From contig NC_030817.1 in assembly GCF_001704415.2 (NCBI RefSeq), forward strand, positions 52,127,550-52,191,549: DNA of 64,000 nt, read 5' to 3'. The translations under genes and the position numbers were made by a program. This DNA comes from Capra hircus (lineage: Eukaryota > Chordata > Mammalia > Artiodactyla > Bovidae). Below, one piece after another: positions 44,233 to 56,239 of the stretch; the stretch's first letter is position 1; each line of letters opens with the position of its first letter. A model generated the notes under the pieces. The model was not told the DNA's origin and made no database searches. It saw nothing but the letters and a program-made list of their open reading frames with translations.

Positions 44233-45755
44233 TCTTCATTCTGGAGTGTGAAGTCAAGTGGGCCTTAGGAAGCATTACTACAAACAAAGCTAATGGAGGT
44301 GATAGAATTGAAGCTGAGCTATTTCAAATTCTAAAAGATGATGCTGTGAAAGTGCTGCACTCAATATACCAGCAAATTTGGAAAATTTAGCAGATGCCAC
44401 AGGACTGGAAAAGGTAAATTTTCATTTCAATTCTGAAGAAAGGCAATGTCAAAGAATGCTCACATTACCATACAATTGCACTCATTTCACATGCCAGCAA
44501 GATTATGTTCAAAATCCTTCAAGCCAGGCTTCAGCACTACATGATCCGAGACATTCCAGATGTACAAGCTGGATTTAGAAAAGGCAGAGGAACCAGAGAT
44601 CAAATTGCCAACATCCGCTGGATCATCGAAAAAGCAAGAGTTCCAGAAAGAATCTATTTCTGCTTTACTGACTATGCCAATGCATTTGACTGTGTGGATC
44701 ACAACAAACTGTGGAAAATTCTCAATGAGATGGGAATACCAGACCACCTTACCTGTCTCCTGAGAAACCTGTATACAGGACAAGTAGCAACAGTTAGAAC
44801 TGGACATGGAACAACAGACAGGTTCCAAATAGGAAAAGGAGTACATCAAGGCTGTATATTGTCACCCTGCTTATTTAACTTCTATGCAGAGTACATCATG
44901 AGAAATGCCAGGCTGGATGAATCACAAACTGGAATCAAGATTGCCAGGAGAAATATCAATGACCTCAGATATGCAGATGATACCACTCTAAGGGCAGAAA
45001 GTAAAGAGGAAGTAAAGAGCCTCTGAAAGGTGAAAAAGGAGAGTGAAGATGCTGGATTAAAACTCAACATTCAAAAAACAAAGATCATGGCATCCGGTCC
45101 TATCACTTCAAGGCAAATAGATGGGAGAAATGTGGAAACAGTGTCAGATTGCATTTTCTTGGGCTCCAAAATCAATGTGGACAGTGACTGCAGCCATGAT
45201 ATTAAAAGATGCTTGCTCCTTGGAAAAATAGCTATGACAAACTTAGCGTATTAAACAGTAGAGACATCAACTTTGCCAACAAAGGTCCGTATAGTCAAAG
45301 CTATGGTTTTTCCAGTAGTCATGTATGGATGTGAGAATTGGACCATAAAGAAGGCTGAATACCGAAGAACTGACGTTTTTGAACTGTGGTGCTGGAGAAG
45401 GCTCTTGAGAGTCCCTTGAGAAGGCTCTTGAGAGACAGCAAGAAGATCATCAAACCAGTCAATGCTAAAGGAAATCAACCCGAAGTATTCACTGGAAAGA
45501 TTAATGTTGAAGCTCCAATACTTTGGCCACCTGATGCAAAGAGCTGACTTGTTGGAAAAGACCCTGATGCTGGGAAAGAGTGACAGCAAGAGAAGGGGGT
45601 GACAGAGGTTGAGATGGTTGGATGGCATCACTGACTCAATGGCCATGAGTTTGAGAAAACTCAGAGAGACAGTTAAGAACAGAGAAGCCTGGTGTGCTGC
45701 ATATCATGGGGTCGCAAAGAGTCGGACACAACTTAAGAGACTAAATAACAATGAC
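44233..45755 (+). mobile_element. BovB (RTE) LINE, 1.5 kb copy with readable reverse transcriptase
   Basis: The longest BovB here. An open frame of 173 codons (44505-45026) covers much of the reverse transcriptase: PDVQAGFRKGRGTRDQIANI, motif A around FTDYANAFDCVDH, motif B QGCILSPCLFNFYAEYIMRN, and the catalytic YADD at 44970-44981. It ends at a TGA at 45024-45026; similar sequence continues through further frame breaks to the C-terminus at about 45740. The endonuclease half is missing (5' truncation). aatcttgcataa at 44221-44232 and 45756-45767 is a perfect 12 bp TSD. The usual tgaactga tail is replaced by actaaataaca. Inactive. Confidence 0.96.
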
Positions 45756-45767
45756 AATCTTGCATAA

Positions 45768-48550
45768 CTACACACGCATCCCAAAATAGCATTATCCTTT
45801 ATTTTCCCATGTGATTTATAACATCAAGATCTACTACACAACTTCCCAGCTATGAAATTCCCAAACTTCAGTTTGCAGGGAAAGAAACCATTTTTTTTCT
45901 AAAGAGGTCAGTATACCTAGATTTAACCAACACTAGTGTATTTAAGCTTCTTCAACATTCAAATTTCCTTTTCCCAAAAGTCAGATTCCACCCTGCATTG
46001 ACAATGACTCCTGAAATACATTATACAGCTGTGTGACAAACTTAGAAAAATGTATTTACTACATGAGCCAGAACAGTTTCACACTTGGAATTCTTTGTCT
46101 CAGGTGAAGAAGCAAAGCTTCTCTACATTTCTACATTTTGAAAAGCAAACCACAGCTCTATAAATGCTTAGTTTTGCCAGGATAAATATCAACATTCCCT
46201 GGCATGCATTCATCGCTTAACCCCAAAAACCAGAGTACGTGAGCCAAGTGAACATAATTACATAAATATCTGGCTCCAAAATAATCTACAGTTTGTTGTA
46301 CACATATAGTGTGTAACTTTTTTTAAAATTCTCTCCCTTTTTCTCACTTTCCCCACCCTATACCCAGAAAAACTCATATTTAGAGAAAGCCACACCTATC
46401 ACTTAGGGTGACCAACCTTTCAAAAAAACGTTAAGAGCAAACATTTAGAGCCATTTAAACCCCAAGGAAATGCCAGGGCACTGGAAAGTCCTAACTCTCA
46501 ATGCAAATGAAGCTACTGGAATTTGTAAGGAGCAAAATAAACAAAACAATTAAGCTATTAGCATGTCTCGTAGGAGACAATCTGGCCTTTGGAGAAGAGC
46601 AAAGCCTGATGCCAAATGAGTAGTGGTTAGTTTGACTATCAATAAACAAAGGCATTAAATACTCCTCTTTCAACCAGGATAGATAAAAACTTTCTCAAGA
46701 AATTTTACATAGCTGAACAAGAAAAACCTTCTTACCGTATGTTAATCTGGCAGTGATCCTTTATATCACCAAAACCTGCCTAACCACTCTCCGGCAACAG
46801 TGAAGAAAAGCCCTAAACAGAGGTCACCAGTCACACCTGAAGTTTCTGTTTGGAGATGGGAATTTTTCCTTAGAAAGGGGACTGGTGAATTTTGTCCCCA
46901 TTTGTGGCTGCAGAGTGCACCAGCCCTTAAGGGGACAAGTTGGGACTGGCTGTGTGGCCTTAGGCAATCACCCCGCCTCTTCTGATCCCAGCTGAAGGAA
47001 GGTTGGAATAAAAGGAGTGAGGGTCGGGTGTAGAAGCCCACCCAGCTCCCAGTCTCCGGTTTCTACAGAAACCAAGCTCAACTTGTTAATATCCTGTCCT
47101 AGTAAAAGAAAACACAAAAGGAAGCCCTGCTGGTTTTATGTGAGGGGCTATTTTTACCTTGGAAACATTTCCAGTTTGCAATGAGTTAATCACCTACTTT
47201 AAATCACTCATCAATTCAATGGCGCCTGCATCCCTACAACCATTCAACCTCTGTACCATTTTGGCCTAGTGGGAAGTTTGGTTCTATGCAACAAATTATC
47301 CGATGCTACTACGTGCCAGATGTCAAGAGTGGTAGTGAAAATGTAAAAAATAAGCGTGACACAGTGGCCCCTCAGGGAGTTTACAGGCCAATGAGACAGA
47401 ACAATAAGTGTATAAGTGTATTTATTGAAATAATATCACTCAAAAATCTCCCGTTGGTAGAAGGGCCCCAACTTATCTTGCCTGTCTCATCCATGGAGTT
47501 CCTGGTCTGCAAGCCACCCCAATCTCCTCACTCCAAGTGTTCTAACTGGTGATCACAATACATATGTTTCCAGGCTCTGTAAGTTACCAGACTTCTCCCG
47601 TTCTCTCCTGCCTCATCTTGGAGGTCCCTTCTATACTCTGGAAGGCTTAGAATACCTCACCCATCCACCTGGAGCTGATTGAACATGGAAAACTTAATAC
47701 TCCACAAAGTTCAAAAGGTGCCTATCTGTCCATTTTGTTGGTTGATGAGTTCCAGTACAAAGATTTCATGAGGACAGTCTGAATTTACAGTCTGAATTTG
47801 GAGGCCCTATGAATTTCAAATATCTTCATTCACCCCGTCCTCCAAAACCACCTGCAATTTAAAGAAGAAAAAAAAAAGCCTATTGTCTGCTTCAAAATCC
47901 CGTTTCAACTCCTTCAATTCCTTCTCCCATCTACTATCTCTGCCTATTTCTCAAACATCTACACTTAGGAAAATCACTGGTAACCTACACAATAGATGTA
48001 GCTTTCTGGGAGAACTATTTTCACAGACTGAAAGAGCTGCAGGGGGAAGGCTGTCTGCCCTGGTTTCAACATTATAGCTGGCTGGCGAGTGAAGAAAGCC
48101 ATGATGATGAGCAGAATGACTCCCCAGCTTTTGGTGAATGAGTGGCTCTCCTTTCAGGTGCCCTTTGAAGCATCTCTCTGCTTCTTCCCCTTTCTGTCCT
48201 CACTATTCCATCTTCCAAAGGACATGCTGAATGAAGTGAGGAGTGACACCTACATCAGACAACTGCAGCATTCACACTAAAATCAAAGCTCCAGTGACAT
48301 TTGAATTGCACGGCTCTTTCATGGATCCCTTCCTCCCCTGTTTCATTCCATTAGCTGAATGCCTAAGAGCTACAGTTCACTGGTGTGCATTTTAAGAGCG
48401 CTTCACTGTGTTGGCAGTTCTGCACTCTACTTTTGTCCCTCAACATAAAAGCCGAGGGAGCAGTTTGAACAAATGCATAACTCACAGCAGAAGAAAATGC
48501 AAGCATTTCTCCTCCAATACTACATTTTAAAATAGCACTGTATACACCAA
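45768..48550. other. Unique non-coding DNA
   Basis: The largest repeat-poor stretch besides 54.4-58.4 kb. 47285-47410 has a faint L2-like order (gctactacgtgccagatg, ggagtttacaggccaatgag). No exon recognised; chance frames at 46766-47041 and 47883-48280. Confidence 0.5.
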
Positions 48551-48552
48551 GT

Positions 48553-48766
48553 ATGTGTGCGTGTGTGCTTACTCGTTCAGTTGTGTCCGATTCTTGCTAC
48601 CCCATAGACAGTAGCCCGCCAGGCTCCTCTGTCCATGGGATTCTCCAGGCAAGAATACTGGAGTGAGCTGCCATTCCTTCTCCAGGGATCTTCCCAATCC
48701 AGGAATCAAACCTGGGTCTCCTGCACTGCAGGCAGATTCTTTACTGACTGAGTTATGAGGGAAGCA
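48553..48766 (-). repeat. Bov-tA SINE
   Basis: Complement starts gcttccctcataactcagtc; all blocks present, preceded on the left by a (TG) run. Confidence 0.92.
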
Positions 48767-48769
48767 CTG

Positions 48770-49190
48770 AGTATCACAAGTCCCAAAATGGAGATGGAAC
48801 ACAAAGATGAAGAAGAAACAACTCTACCAGACACGTGGCTGTTCAGAAGGGAAGATTAAATGTCCATAAACAGTCAGGAGATCTTTGCAGATCAACAGTT
48901 CTGGGGTTTTGAAGATATCTTCCAACTAGGAGACTCAAGAAGGTGGAAGTGGAGCTGACGTCCAAGGAGATTTAAACCATCGGGTTGGGGAAGGGGAAGG
49001 AACTGACGGCTGCTAGACATTAGCTGGAGAAAGGTGAGATTATCCAAGCCTGCAAGGGGCACAGCAAGTAGTAGAATCTGGCCAGGAGACCTCAGTGAGA
49101 GACGTGGCAAAAGGGGCAGGTTAGAGCCACATTCCACAGGTGGAATGCACAGAACTGGCAGGTGGTAGAATTTTGCAATTCATTACATCT
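48770..49190. other. Unique non-coding DNA
   Basis: Nothing recognised. Confidence 0.5.
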
Positions 49191-49860
49191 TCAGTTCAGT
49201 TCAGTTCAGTCGCATTCGACTCTTTGCGACCCCATGAATCGCAGCACGCCAGGCCTCCCTGTCCATCACCAACTCCCGGAGTTCACACAAACTCACGTCC
49301 ATCGAGTCGGTGATGCCATCCAGCCATCTCATCCTCTGTTGTCCCCTTCTCCTCCTGCCCCCAATCCCTCCCAGCATCAGAGTCTTTTCCAATGAGTCAA
49401 CCCTTCGCATGAGGTGGCCAAAGTACTGGAGTTTCAGCTTTCCACAACTGGGTATTGTTTTTGCTTTGGTTCCGTCCCTTCATTCTTTCTGGAGTTATTT
49501 CTCCACTGATCTCCAGTAGCACATTGGGCACCTAGCGACCTGGGGAGTTCCTCTTTCAGTATCCTATCATTTTGCCTTTTCATACTGTTCATGGGGTTCT
49601 CAAGGCAAGAATACTGAAGTGGTTTGCCATTCCCTTCTCCAGGGGACCACATTCTGTCAGACCTCTCCACCGTGACCCGCCCATCTTGGGTGGCCCCACA
49701 GGGCATGGCTTAGTTTCATTGAGTTAGACAAGGCTGTGGTCCTAGTGTGATTAGATTGACTATAGTTTTCTGTGAGTATGGTTTCGGTGTGTCTGCCCTC
49801 TGATGCCCTCTCACAACACCTACCGTCTTACTTGGGTTTCTCTGACCTTGGATGCGGGGT
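49191..49860 (-). mobile_element. Internally deleted BovB: 5' region fused to 3' tail
   Basis: 49191-49441 is the complement of the BovB 3' end (tgaactgaactga tail, RRRRGQQRMRWLDGITDSMD block). 49442 to about 49860 is the complement of the BovB 5' region; the frame reads GEGNGKPLQYSCLENPMNS (about 49583-49640) and on to PKQKQYPVV, which in full-length BovB immediately precedes the endonuclease. The endonuclease and reverse transcriptase are missing with a single join at about 49441/49442. The retained 5' part includes the block that is also the core of Bov-A SINEs. Confidence 0.82.
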
Positions 49861-49864
49861 ATCT

Positions 49865-51440
49865 CAGCCTATATAAAACACACCTTTGCCAATGGTCATA
49901 AATAGAACCACTGCAAAAACTGAAGACTCACAGTCATAGCCCCAAGAGGACAGTGCCTTATCTCTAGGGCAGATGATGCTCATTTCCCACTGGCTGCTGA
50001 GTGCTAGACCCTCTTTCTCCTTGGAGGAGGAGGAGAAAAAGGGTTCCAAGATGGGAGGAGGGTGCTCCCCTTCTTTTGGCAGCCTCAATAATGTGTGCTC
50101 ATTTATATAGTTTTCACTTGCTTACATTTTCTGCTCTTTGCAACCCTCCTCCTCTCAGGATGCAAGATAGATGGAGAATGTGGTTAGGGCTTGGGGACAG
50201 AGAAGAGAAAGCTAGAAGGAAGAAGCTACCCCAACTCCAATTTTTTTCTTACACCCCAACTGCTAGTCCTACAGAACAGGAACAGAGCACAGAACTCTGC
50301 TCCAGAGTCCAGTTATTAGAGTCCAGCAATTTCCTTATGTGTCCTCAATTAGTTAATATTAATTTTATAATAATAACGGATCCTCATCAGGGAAACAATA
50401 AGCATTTGAGTGTTTACATAAGTGTCAAACCATTATGCCCTTGATTTATATTTGAGATCTGTACTGGACATATTTCTCTTCGTGATCACAAGAGAATATA
50501 AAAAATCTAATAAAAGACTAATGCTGTAACTATTTTTATGCTTTACAACTATTCTGAAAAATCAAATTAGTTGCCAACAAATAATACTGACCATTGTTTC
50601 ATGGTAACTTATGTTGGTTTAATCTCAGTAAATTGGGAAAGTATCTCTGGGAATCTTACAAAGTTATTTAACTCAGTACTTTCAACTTTCTTTCTCTGTA
50701 AAGCATTATTACATTAGCTTTTCAAACATTTCCAGTAAAAGCAGGTTTAGGAGCAAGATCCTAGACAAGAGACTTGGACTCTAAGGCCACCTCTTCTATT
50801 AACTTGCCAGGTGAACTTGGTCAGGCTACTTAAATTCTCTGGACCTTAGAGAGTCATTTGGGTGGGCCATGGACCACTTTAGGGACTTAAGAATTCTTCT
50901 TCCCAGGAAAAGAAATGCGGACATCAATACAGACACAAACTTCAGTGTACAATTTCCTAGACCCCCTCCTCCCTTCTCCTTCAACTCCTTCTGAGACAAC
51001 TCTCATCTTGATATTCTATGTTAAAAGGTATCTAATTATGGAAAGAAACAATTATTATTTGCATAGCCAGCACCATGATACAGGTACAGATCAGAAGAAA
51101 TGAAGAGACAAATAAGCATGAATTGACCCTGCAAATCCTATTTAAATTTAGGTAGTGCCTGAGTAGAGCTAGGATTGTAGAGTGGGAGGCCACCCATGCC
51201 CTGCACACCAACACTATGAATGCTGAGATATCAGCGCCAGATATTCTTGTGGACACAATGAGGCCAAGTTTTAAGGAGTCCACCCAGTGACTGGAGATGT
51301 CTACATTATTCTGTAAAACAAAGCCCAAAAGAGTGAAAAGAAAGCTACTTACTTTGGTTACGAAATACACCCCTTCTTCCAACCCGGAGAAGATAGTACC
51401 GAGAGCTGAGAGCTGAGTTTTCCTTTATTTAAATGCCAGT
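49865..51440. other. Unique non-coding DNA with a MIR piece
   Basis: 50745-50870 (ctaaggccacctcttctatt, aggctacttaaattctctgg) looks like a minus-strand MIR. The 147-codon frame 50001-50444 has no domain. Nothing else recognised. Confidence 0.5.
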
Positions 51441-51451
51441 GTGATAGAGAT

Positions 51452-51716
51452 TGGAGAAGGCAATGACACCCCACTCCAGTACTCTCGCCTGGAAAATCCC
51501 ATGGACGGAGGAGCCTAGTGGGCTGCAGTCCATGGGGTCGCTAAGAGTCTGACATGACTGAGCAACTTCACTTTCACTTTTCACTTTCATGCAATGGAGA
51601 AGGAAATGGCAACCCACTCCAGTGTTCTTGCCTGGAGAATCCCAGGGACGGGGGAGCCTGGTGGGCTGCCGTCTATGGGGTCGCACAGAGTTGGACACGA
51701 CTGAAGTGACTTAGCA
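51452..51716 (+). repeat. Bov-A2 dimeric SINE with 11 bp TSD
   Basis: Two Bov-A monomers joined by cactttcacttttcactttc. gtgatagagat at 51441-51451 and 51717-51727 matches exactly. Confidence 0.96.
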
Positions 51717-51744
51717 GTGATAGAGATAGTTAAGAAGATTGGAA

Positions 51745-52335
51745 TAATTATGTCCAAAAAATCAAGACACCTAGAAGAAACCTATAAACATACAACCTAC
51801 CAAGATTGGATCATGAAGAAATAGAAAATCTGAACAGATCAATTACTAATGAGATTAAATCAGTAATCCCAAACCTAACAAAAGAATTTCCAAAACCAGA
51901 TGGCTTTACTGGTGAATTTTACCAAATATTTAAGGAAGAATGAATACCAATCCTTCTCAAATTCTTCTCAAAAATAGAAGAGGAAGGAACACTTCCAAAC
52001 TCATTTGATAAGGCCAGCATTATGCTAATAAATCCTCAACAAAATACTAAAAAACTGAATTCAGTAACATAGGAAAAGAGAATTCCCTGGCAGTCCAGTG
52101 GGTAGGACTTGGTGCTTTCACTGTCAGGACCTGGGTTCAATCCCTGGGAAACTAAAATCCTGCAAGCTGTGAGGGAAAAAAAAAAAATGAAGAAGAAAAA
52201 AAAAGAAATAATTACAATACATGAAAAGTTCATACACCATGATCAAGTGGGATTTATTCTAGGGATGCAAGGGTGGTTTGACATCTGCGGAGCAATCAAT
52301 GTGATACATCATATTAACAAAGTAGAGAAAACAAG
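51745..52335 (+). mobile_element. Old L1 ORF2 fragment split by a CHR SINE
   Basis: Left piece has agaaatagaaaatctgaaca, accagatggctttactggtg, tcattt-gataaggccagcat; right piece (52215-52335) has ttcatacaccatgatcaagt, gggatgcaagggtggtttga, catattaacaaagtagag. Matches the fingers and palm region of L1 reverse transcriptase at moderate identity; frame broken. Confidence 0.88.
52080..52210 (+). repeat. CHR-type SINE inside L1
   Basis: Head gaattccctggcagtccagt, B-box gttcaatccctgggaaacta, A-rich tail. Confidence 0.9.
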
Positions 52336-52339
52336 TTAG

Positions 52340-52922
52340 GCAATGAATTTTCTCCCCATTTGTGTAGTTAAAATTTTTCCATTTAAAACGAGAAGAGAAA
52401 AATCAAAGTGAAAGTGTCACAGGTTAATGGATTTTTTTGTCGTTGAAATCTGTGCACAAAGTTAAGTTAATCCTACTCAATTCACAGGTTGTTGAGGCAT
52501 CCAGATAGCACAGTCTGTGGCACACAGAATAAGGAAGTGACACCAATATGGGTTATTCTGGGAACCATCATATAATCCAGAAGACATGACTTTCATCCAA
52601 GACAAAAAAGTACTTTTGTGTGTGAAGAATGTCTTTCTCCACATGGACAACGAAGGGCTGGCCAAAAAGGCAGAATTAGGCAGTGAACAGCATTGTCCCC
52701 ACCTGTTCCAAACAGTATTGGTCCACTATTATTTCCTATTTCCAACAGGCCATCCAGTCCAGTCTGGTTTGGCATGATGCACTGCTCTCCAAGTTTGGCC
52801 TTAATCATGAAATGTTTATTTTTCACAAAGCTCCCTTTAACAGAAAAACATTATTTTTTATTTTTCTTCTTGTTGTTAGTTTCTGCTTTTGTGTTTTTTC
52901 AAAAAAGAAATATCAATTTAAA
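52340..52922. other. Unique non-coding DNA
   Basis: Short frames on both strands at 52586-53061 overlap each other and the following SINE; no domain. Origin of this block not recognised. Confidence 0.45.
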
Positions 52923-52935
52923 AATCATATTGAGG

Positions 52936-53277
52936 GACTTCCGCAGTGGTACAGTGGCTAAGAATCCACCTGCCAAGGCAGGGGACACAGGTTCTATTCC
53001 TGGTCTGGGAAGATCCCACATGCCTCGTGGGCAATTAAAGCCTGTAAGACACAACTACTGAGCTCACACTCTAGAGCCTGGGAGCTGCAACTACTGAGCC
53101 CAGGTGCTGCAGTCACTGAAGCCCACATGCCTAGTATAGCCTGTCTTCCACAATATAAGAGAAGCCACCCCAATGAGAAACCCATGCACCAAAACTAGAG
53201 TGGCCCCTGCTCGCCACAACTAGAGAAAGCCCACGCAGCAATGAAGACTCAGCACTGCCAAAAATAAACTTTAAAAG
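52936..53277 (+). repeat. Long CHR-type SINE (CHRL-like) with TSD
   Basis: Head gacttccgcagtggtacagt, long body (caactactgagcccaggtgc, caaaactagagtggcccctg). aatcatattgagg at 52923-52935 and aatcatactgagg at 53278-53290 form a 13 bp TSD with one mismatch. Confidence 0.94.
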
Positions 53278-53333
53278 AATCATACTGAGGCTCCATAATA
53301 CAAGTTCGGATTCCTTGTACTTGGGGAGAACAG

Positions 53334-53539
53334 GGCTTCCCTGGTGGCTCAGCAGTAAAGACTGCCTGCCAATGCAGGAGATGAGGGTTTGACCCCTGGG
53401 TCAGGAAGATTCCCTGGAGAAGGAAATGGCAACCCACTCCAGTATTCCTGCCTAGGAAATCCCATGGCCAGAGGAGCCTGGTGGGCTACAGCTCACAGGG
53501 TCGCAAAGAGTCAGACACAACTTAATGACTAAACAACAG
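53334..53539 (+). repeat. Bov-tA SINE
   Basis: gggcttccctggtggctcag to acacaacttaatgactaaac; complete. Confidence 0.95.
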
Positions 53540-53689
53540 CCACAGCTCTGGGAAAATAGCAGTGGATGTATCAGGAGCAATGGGGGCTTCTGTCATACAC
53601 AAGAGTTCAGCAGATCAGCAGGGAAAACTGGATTTGCACTGAATCTATTCCTGCCTCAATGTATTCACCTGAGACAAGTTAAAAGAAAA

Positions 53690-54130
53690 AGTGCAAGGTG
53701 GGAACAGTATCTGAGCCCCGGGGCAGTCCTCAGCCACACTAACCCTGAGGGCAGCCATGTGACTTGCTTTGGCCAATGAGACAGTGTCAACCGTGATGCA
53801 GGCCGGGGTTAAAAAACGCCTGTGCACTGTGACTCACTTTCTCTCTTGCTGCTCTTGGAAACCTTATGACCACTGCTACGTCAACAAGCCTGGGCTAGCC
53901 CACTGTGAAAGAGACAGGTGGCCAAGACATCTCCACTGCCCCAGCCGAATCCGAGCCAATTACCTGACATTTGAGTGAGGCCCTCCCAGCTGCTCCATCC
54001 CCCGTCAAGCCACCAACTGACCACGGGGAGCTGATGAGCCGACCTAGCCCAGAACTCCCCAGTTGATGCACAAAATCATGAAAAATTATAAACCTTTACT
54101 ACTTCAACCACGAAGTCTGGGGTGGTTAAT
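53690..54130. repeat. Ancient interspersed repeat, family uncertain
   Basis: The order gccatgtgacttgctttggc, caatgagacagtg, then aaaattataaacctttacta and gtctggggtggttaatta recalls a common old mammalian repeat whose name I cannot fix. No coding capacity. Confidence 0.35.
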
Positions 54131-54191
54131 TATATTAAAACTTAGCAGACACAGTAAGTTGAAAAGGTGAAAAAGAGATGCTTAAGAAAAG

Positions 54192-54389
54192 TCTTCCCTG
54201 GTGGCTCAAACAGTAAAGCGTCTGTCTACAATGCAGGAGACCCGGGTTCAATCCCTGGGTCAGGAAGATTCCCTGGAGAAGGAAATGGCAATCCACTCCA
54301 GTACTATTGCCTGGAAAATCCCATGGACAGAGGAGCCTGGTAGGCTACAGTCGGACACAGAGTCGGACACGACTGAGCGACTTCACTTC
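54192..54389 (+). repeat. Bov-tA SINE with altered tail
   Basis: The usual ccatggggtcgcaaagagtc block is replaced by a repeated gtcggacac (cagtcggacacagagtcgga). aagaaaag at 54184-54191 and 54390-54397 is a short TSD. Confidence 0.92.
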
Positions 54390-54397
54390 AAGAAAAG

Positions 54398-56090
54398 CTG
54401 AACATCCTGGAACAAAATTCCTAGTGAATTTTACATAACTCAGTGGGACTTACTATTGATTTGACTGTATGTCAGCTGTCATTAAAACAACCTGACGTAG
54501 ACCCCAAATTGCCTACTCCCTAATACTTACCTCAAGACAAAGTTTGCTAAGACTCTGGGAATGATACTGTATGGGCTTTGGAGGTGTATGAACCTCCTAA
54601 AATTAAATGAAGAATTCTGTTTATGTAGGTTTTCTTCTTCTTAATTGTAAAAAGATGTTTAACACTATGAGGAATAAAAAAAGTATTTATGCACATACAG
54701 TCCAGAATTAATACTATTTTCTACATTTGCTTTATATTTTAATAAAGCAAATAAAACATTTCTAATAATGTTAGTTAGTCTGCTCACCTCACTTCTCTTC
54801 CTTCCTCCTTCCCCTCTTCAGCAGCTTGAATTTGATATCTTTCTAGCCCAATTTATATTTTTAAAAGAATATACACATAAATATATACATATATATGAAT
54901 ATATATCCTCAAATATAGATAGCCTTGTTTTGTGTTCTGAAATTTTTCTTAAATGACTTTACACGTATCTTTCTACAATTTGCTTCTTCACTACTTACTA
55001 CCTTGTGATATCTATCCATATTGATTCCTTATTATAAATAAGTCACAGCATGTGTGCATTTCTCTACTAATGGACATTTAGATTGCTCCTGTCTTTTTGT
55101 TTGGTTGGGTTTTTGTTGTTACTGCTCTTGTTAGTATAAACACTGTCAGGAAACATGTCAGTAGTTTCCAACATAGTTTCAGAGGGCCTCAGGACACCCC
55201 AAATGTTAAGAATCTCTGACAATCTGATGGGAGAAAGGAGAACTGCCATAATTTGGCAGACATATTTCTGCATCAGAGCACTCCCAAGTCTTGGAGGTGC
55301 TATCTTTATCATACTCAAAGTAGCTTAATAGACACTTCTTCATTCAAATCCAAAATTTCGTGTAGCAAAGGTCCATATCTAATTGAGACACTAAAAATAA
55401 TCCTAATTTTTCTGTTGTTGAAAATTTTACATTCAGACAATACTGTCCAAATCATTCTATTACCAAGTAATATTGTGCTAAATAACCGTCGACATCAAAT
55501 ATTGGTCACACCAATTAAATTACTAAAACTAATAATATGCTATCCTGTTTTCTTGTCATGTACGTAAGGATTCCAGGGCTAAATTTCTGGCGGTTATCTT
55601 GTTTCCATTCTTTTCTTTAAAAAAATTTTTTTTTTCAGTTAGGAATATAGTTGCTTATTTCCCTTATTTTCTACTTTTTAATTGAGATAAGACAGCTTTT
55701 CAGTATGATTTTCTTTTACTGTTATGCTTGATCCCAGTGTGGTATCATCTAGTCCTCAAACACGGTGACATGCAAACATCCACAAAAAAGGACATTAAGC
55801 AGCTCAGACTTAAAAATGGATTTTAAATCAACCTTGATTTTCCTCGGAAGTATGTAAAATAATGAAGTGTTATACAGATATCTGGACCCAGAAATTTCAA
55901 ATTCAGAGACAATATATTCAAGTGCTTTTGAAAGAACATAAAGTTAGCAGATCTGGCTCATTACATGTAAATGGAATGGTCCTAAACAATTCCCTTTCCC
56001 TCACCACAGTTTGGTTTTCTTACTGTCAAATGGCAACAAAAACCATCACTGGTGTAAGAAATGAGATGAAATCACCTATAGGAAAGTCTT
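54398..56090. other. Unique AT-rich non-coding DNA
   Basis: 54860-54910 is a (TA)-rich tract with interruptions. No exon or repeat family recognised; the 104-codon frame at 55253-55567 has no domain. Confidence 0.5.
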
Positions 56091-56093
56091 TTG

Positions 56094-56235
56094 TGTGACT
56101 TCTCTGGTGGTCCAGTGGCGAAGACCCGGAGGTCCCAATGCAGCAGGCCAGGGTTCAATCCTTGGTCAGGGAACTAGATCCCGCATGCCCCAAATAAGAC
56201 CCAGCTCAGCCAAATAAATAATATTTTTAAAAAAA
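56094..56235 (+). repeat. CHR-type tRNA-derived SINE
   Basis: tgacttctctggtggtccag, gttcaatccttggtcaggga, tail of aaataa and A-runs. Confidence 0.92.
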
Positions 56236-56239
56236 GAAA

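Noticed and set aside
52586..53061. Overlapping frames on both strands suggesting a gene fragment
   Set aside because: No domain; the distal part runs into a CHR-type SINE.
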